Assembly: GCA_038062935.1 (NCBI GenBank)
Contig: JBBTWG010000021.1
Span: forward strand, 1 to 7,076
Source: JBBTWG01 sp038062935
GTDB taxonomy: Bacteria > Patescibacteriota > Gracilibacteria > UBA1369 > UBA12463
DNA: 7,076 bases
Direction: 5' to 3'
Below, piece after piece: positions 5,122-7,076 of the stretch (positions are counted from its first letter, which is position 1; every line of letters starts with the position of its first letter). A program made the position numbers and the translations under genes. The notes under the pieces are model-generated. The model had not been told where the DNA came from and did no database searches. It saw only the letters and a program-made list of their open reading frames with translations.

Positions 5122-5767
5122 TTCTCTCAGTCTCGGCTCTGGAACTCCTTCGATGATTCGCCAGCATTACTATTCACGCAAAGTGAAAATGACGGTGGCG
5201 GGACTCGTGTTGCTCGTCTTGTGCATGGGATATTACGGAACAGAACGCTATCTGGAATACAGCCAGAAGATTGATATTGCGGCGCAGAGTCAGACGTTCC
5301 TGGATGATTTACAAAAGACACAACAGGCAGAACGTGCTTTCACTCTCAAAACACAAGAAGCTTCACAAGATGCGGCATTGAAGAGTGACCAGGAGCTCAC
5401 TTCGGTTTTCCCGGCGGAAGCGGATTATACGTCGCTCACGCGACTTCTGGATGATTTTTTCAAGAAAAATAATACTTCGAAAAATCCTATCATTGCGACG
5501 GATTTGCAGTTTGATCAGCCAGCAGAAGATGACAAAAAACAGTTTACGATTTTACCATTCTCAATGAATATCGAATCTTCTGAAGAGAATTTTTATCGCT
5601 TCCTCGCGTTTGCAGAATCTTCGGGGACGCTGAAGGGGAAAATTCGTTTGATGGATATCCAGTCGATTCAGCTCAACTTCCCGACAGAAGAAGAGCAGAC
5701 TTTGAAAAAAAGTATCCGTTTCAATGTGAAGATGTCGGCCTATTCTCAGAAAAATAACAACCAATAG
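5111..5767 (+). CDS. PilO-like type IV pilus inner-membrane protein
   Basis: A 218-residue bitopic protein, close in length to PilO (about 205). A short cytoplasmic segment is followed by a transmembrane helix at about 27-43, a coiled-coil-like region rich in Gln, Ala, Lys and Glu (50-95), and a C-terminal domain with FPAEADYTSLTRLLDDFFKKNN, ILPFSMNIESSEENFYRFLAFAESSG and a final RFNVKMSAYS strand. This is the usual PilO pattern: a proline-marked hinge, then a domain that ends with the one-residue-at-a-time fitting of a joint signal in pilus alignment. In the family it pairs with PilN in the periplasm to connect the inner-membrane platform to the outer parts. It overlaps the preceding gene by 11 bases (5111-5121), suggesting translational coupling. 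A second in-frame ATG at 5153 (residue 15) is also possible; neither has a clear ribosome site. Stop is TAG, 3 bases before the ATPase gene. The name rests on topology and position, not on a diagnostic motif. Confidence 0.6.
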   Translation: MHNNSLSLGSGTPSMIRQHYYSRKVKMTVAGLVLLVLCMGYYGTERYLEYSQKIDIAAQSQTFLDDLQKTQQAERAFTLKTQEASQDAALKSDQELTSVFPAEADYTSLTRLLDDFFKKNNTSKNPIIATDLQFDQPAEDDKKQFTILPFSMNIESSEENFYRFLAFAESSGTLKGKIRLMDIQSIQLNFPTEEEQTLKKSIRFNVKMSAYSQKNNNQ

Positions 5768-5770
5768 CGT

Positions 5771-7024
5771 ATGGCGAATACTGCATTTCTCGATCAACTC
5801 AAACAATCAGTCCTCTCGGGCGACATCCCGAACGTGGTGCTGAATGCCATCAGCTACGCACTGGAAGTGCGATCGAGTGATATTCATATAGAGCCAGATG
5901 AACAACGGGTGCGCATTCGCTACCGCGTGGACGGCGTGCTGCGAGAAATCGTGGATTATTTGCCAAACCTGCATCCAGCAGTGGTTTCTCGTATCAAAAT
6001 TCTGGCGAATTTGAAGATTGATGAACAACGGATTCCGCAAGATGGTCGCGCGCAAGTGACGACATCAGACGGACGGACGATGGATCTGCGTGTTTCGACT
6101 TTTCCGACAGTGAATGGCGAAAAAGTGGTGATGCGTATCCAGGATAAATCTCGCACTATTCCTGCTATTTCGGAGCTGGGTCTCGAGGGAAATAATTTTC
6201 TCTTTCTTGATCAGGCTCTCAAAAGTCCGAATGGAGTTATTCTGAATACTGGTCCTACAGGATCAGGAAAAACGACGACGCTCTACTCGTGTTTGGCTCA
6301 GTTGAATACGTCAGATGTCAATATTCTCACGATCGAAGATCCGGTTGAAATTCAAATGAACGGACTCAACCAGAGCCAGGTGCATCCGGATATTGATTAT
6401 TCTTTTGCGGCTGGTATGCGTTCTGCGCTGCGTCAGGATCCGGACATTATGATGGTGGGTGAAATTCGTGATAAAGAAACTGCAGATATTGCTATTGAAG
6501 CTTCGCTTACAGGTCATCTCGTGCTCTCGACAGTCCATACGAATAGCGCGGTGGAAACTCTGACTCGTCTCGAAAATCTTGGCGTGCAGCCCTTTCTTGT
6601 GGCTTCAAGTATTGAGCTTATCATTGCTCAACGTCTCGTTCGCAAACTTTGTGAACATTGCCGACAGCCGGCACCAGTGGACGCGGGTCTCATGACTCAT
6701 ATAGAGAAAGCTCTCGCGGGAATTGAGAAGAAGCTTCCAGTGGAGGCTGCTGCTCTCGCGGGCAAACAATTCTTCACTGCTCCGGGATGTGATCAGTGCG
6801 ATCATATTGGTTACCTCGGTCGTATCGCGGTCTATGAAGTGCTGCGTATGAATGATGCTCTGCGTGAGCTCACTTTGAAACAGGCTTCCGTGATGGATAT
6901 TCAAAAAATGGCTTTTGATAGCGGCATGGTGAGCTTGGAACAGGACGCGCTTGCGAAAGCCCTGAAAGGCATTACTTCTTTGGAAGAACTCTATTCTGTT
7001 GTTCGCAAAATTGATCAATACTAA
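5771..7024 (+). CDS. pilB: PilB/GspE-type type IV pilus assembly ATPase, lacking the N1 domain
   Basis: A cytoplasmic hexameric ATPase that powers extension of pilin fibres (or a type II secretion pseudopilus). All family motifs are present: Walker A GPTGSGKTT (161-169), the Asp box TIEDPVE (187-193), Walker B VGEIRDKETAD (229-239) and the His box TGHLVLSTVHTN (247-258). Two CxxC pairs, CEHC (294-297) and CDQC (340-343), form the zinc-binding site typical of PilB and GspE and absent from the retraction ATPase PilT. RSSDIHIEP (34-42) begins the N2 domain. At 417 residues it is much shorter than usual PilB (about 560), because the N1 (MshEN-type) domain is missing; the start ATG at 5771 leaves only about 30 residues before N2, and the preceding gene ends 3 bases upstream, so no extra sequence is available. 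Stop is TAA. Its neighbours support an assembly role rather than retraction. Confidence 0.9.
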   Translation: MANTAFLDQLKQSVLSGDIPNVVLNAISYALEVRSSDIHIEPDEQRVRIRYRVDGVLREIVDYLPNLHPAVVSRIKILANLKIDEQRIPQDGRAQVTTSDGRTMDLRVSTFPTVNGEKVVMRIQDKSRTIPAISELGLEGNNFLFLDQALKSPNGVILNTGPTGSGKTTTLYSCLAQLNTSDVNILTIEDPVEIQMNGLNQSQVHPDIDYSFAAGMRSALRQDPDIMMVGEIRDKETADIAIEASLTGHLVLSTVHTNSAVETLTRLENLGVQPFLVASSIELIIAQRLVRKLCEHCRQPAPVDAGLMTHIEKALAGIEKKLPVEAAALAGKQFFTAPGCDQCDHIGYLGRIAVYEVLRMNDALRELTLKQASVMDIQKMAFDSGMVSLEQDALAKALKGITSLEELYSVVRKIDQY

Positions 7025-7027
7025 TCT

Positions 7028-7076
7028 ATGGCGAATAATTCTCCTCTCTCAAATCCGTCGTTTTCGATCGACCAGC
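7028..7076 (+). CDS. Next gene of the pilus operon, N-terminus only
   Basis: An ATG 3 bases after the PilB stop opens a frame that is still open at the right edge after 16 codons (MANNSPLSNPSFSIDQ). Spacing says it belongs to the same operon, where pilT, pilC or a pilin would be usual. The fragment is too short to identify, and it is polar with no membrane segment yet. No Shine-Dalgarno sequence is visible. Confidence 0.55.
   Translation, partial: MANNSPLSNPSFSIDQ

Overview
The window holds two back-to-back gene blocks of a bacterium, separated by a short non-coding junction. The left block (bases 1-3219, minus strand) is a central-metabolism cluster read in the order lipA (lipoyl synthase), pdhA (E1 alpha), pdhB (E1 beta), then the first 28 codons of a small membrane-anchored protein that runs off the left edge. 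LipA builds the lipoyl cofactor that the E2 subunit of a 2-oxoacid dehydrogenase needs. PdhA and PdhB form the thiamine-diphosphate E1 heterotetramer that decarboxylates pyruvate, or possibly a branched-chain 2-oxoacid, and hands the acyl group to that lipoyl arm. E2 and E3 are not in the window.

The right block (bases 3607-7076, plus strand) is a type IV pilus / type II secretion-like assembly cluster. It contains a large PilN-like bitopic protein with a long cytoplasmic extension, a PilO-like bitopic protein overlapping it by 11 bases, a PilB/GspE-type assembly ATPase starting 3 bases later, and the first 16 codons of another gene. The tight spacing indicates one operon, preceded by a good extended -10 promoter.

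The junction (3220-3606) carries the most unusual element. It is a 72-nt tRNA-like sequence (3311-3382) with a perfect-length 7-bp acceptor stem, a standard T arm and an encoded CCA. A long 8-bp stem replaces the anticodon stem and there is almost no D arm. A strong intrinsic terminator follows at 3398-3425. The 3' end and parts of the 5' end resemble the tRNA-like domain of tmRNA, but there is no room for a tag-coding domain. I read it as a miniature tRNA-like RNA or a collapsed tmRNA/tRNA relic.

The start signals share a pattern. No gene here has a visible Shine-Dalgarno sequence. Two, probably three, promoters sit so close to their start codons that the messages would be leaderless or nearly so, and three -10 elements share the extended core TGCTA. 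Two 7-nt-period tandem arrays lie at gene boundaries, one exactly filling the pdhA-pdhB gap and one at the 5' end of pdhA.

The organism cannot be named from this window. The lack of Shine-Dalgarno sites, the compact layout and a pilus ATPase without its N-terminal domain are compatible with a Patescibacteria/CPR-type lineage, but this is low-confidence inference. The genes read through cleanly under the standard code and none ends in TGA, so there is no sign of UGA recoding to glycine.
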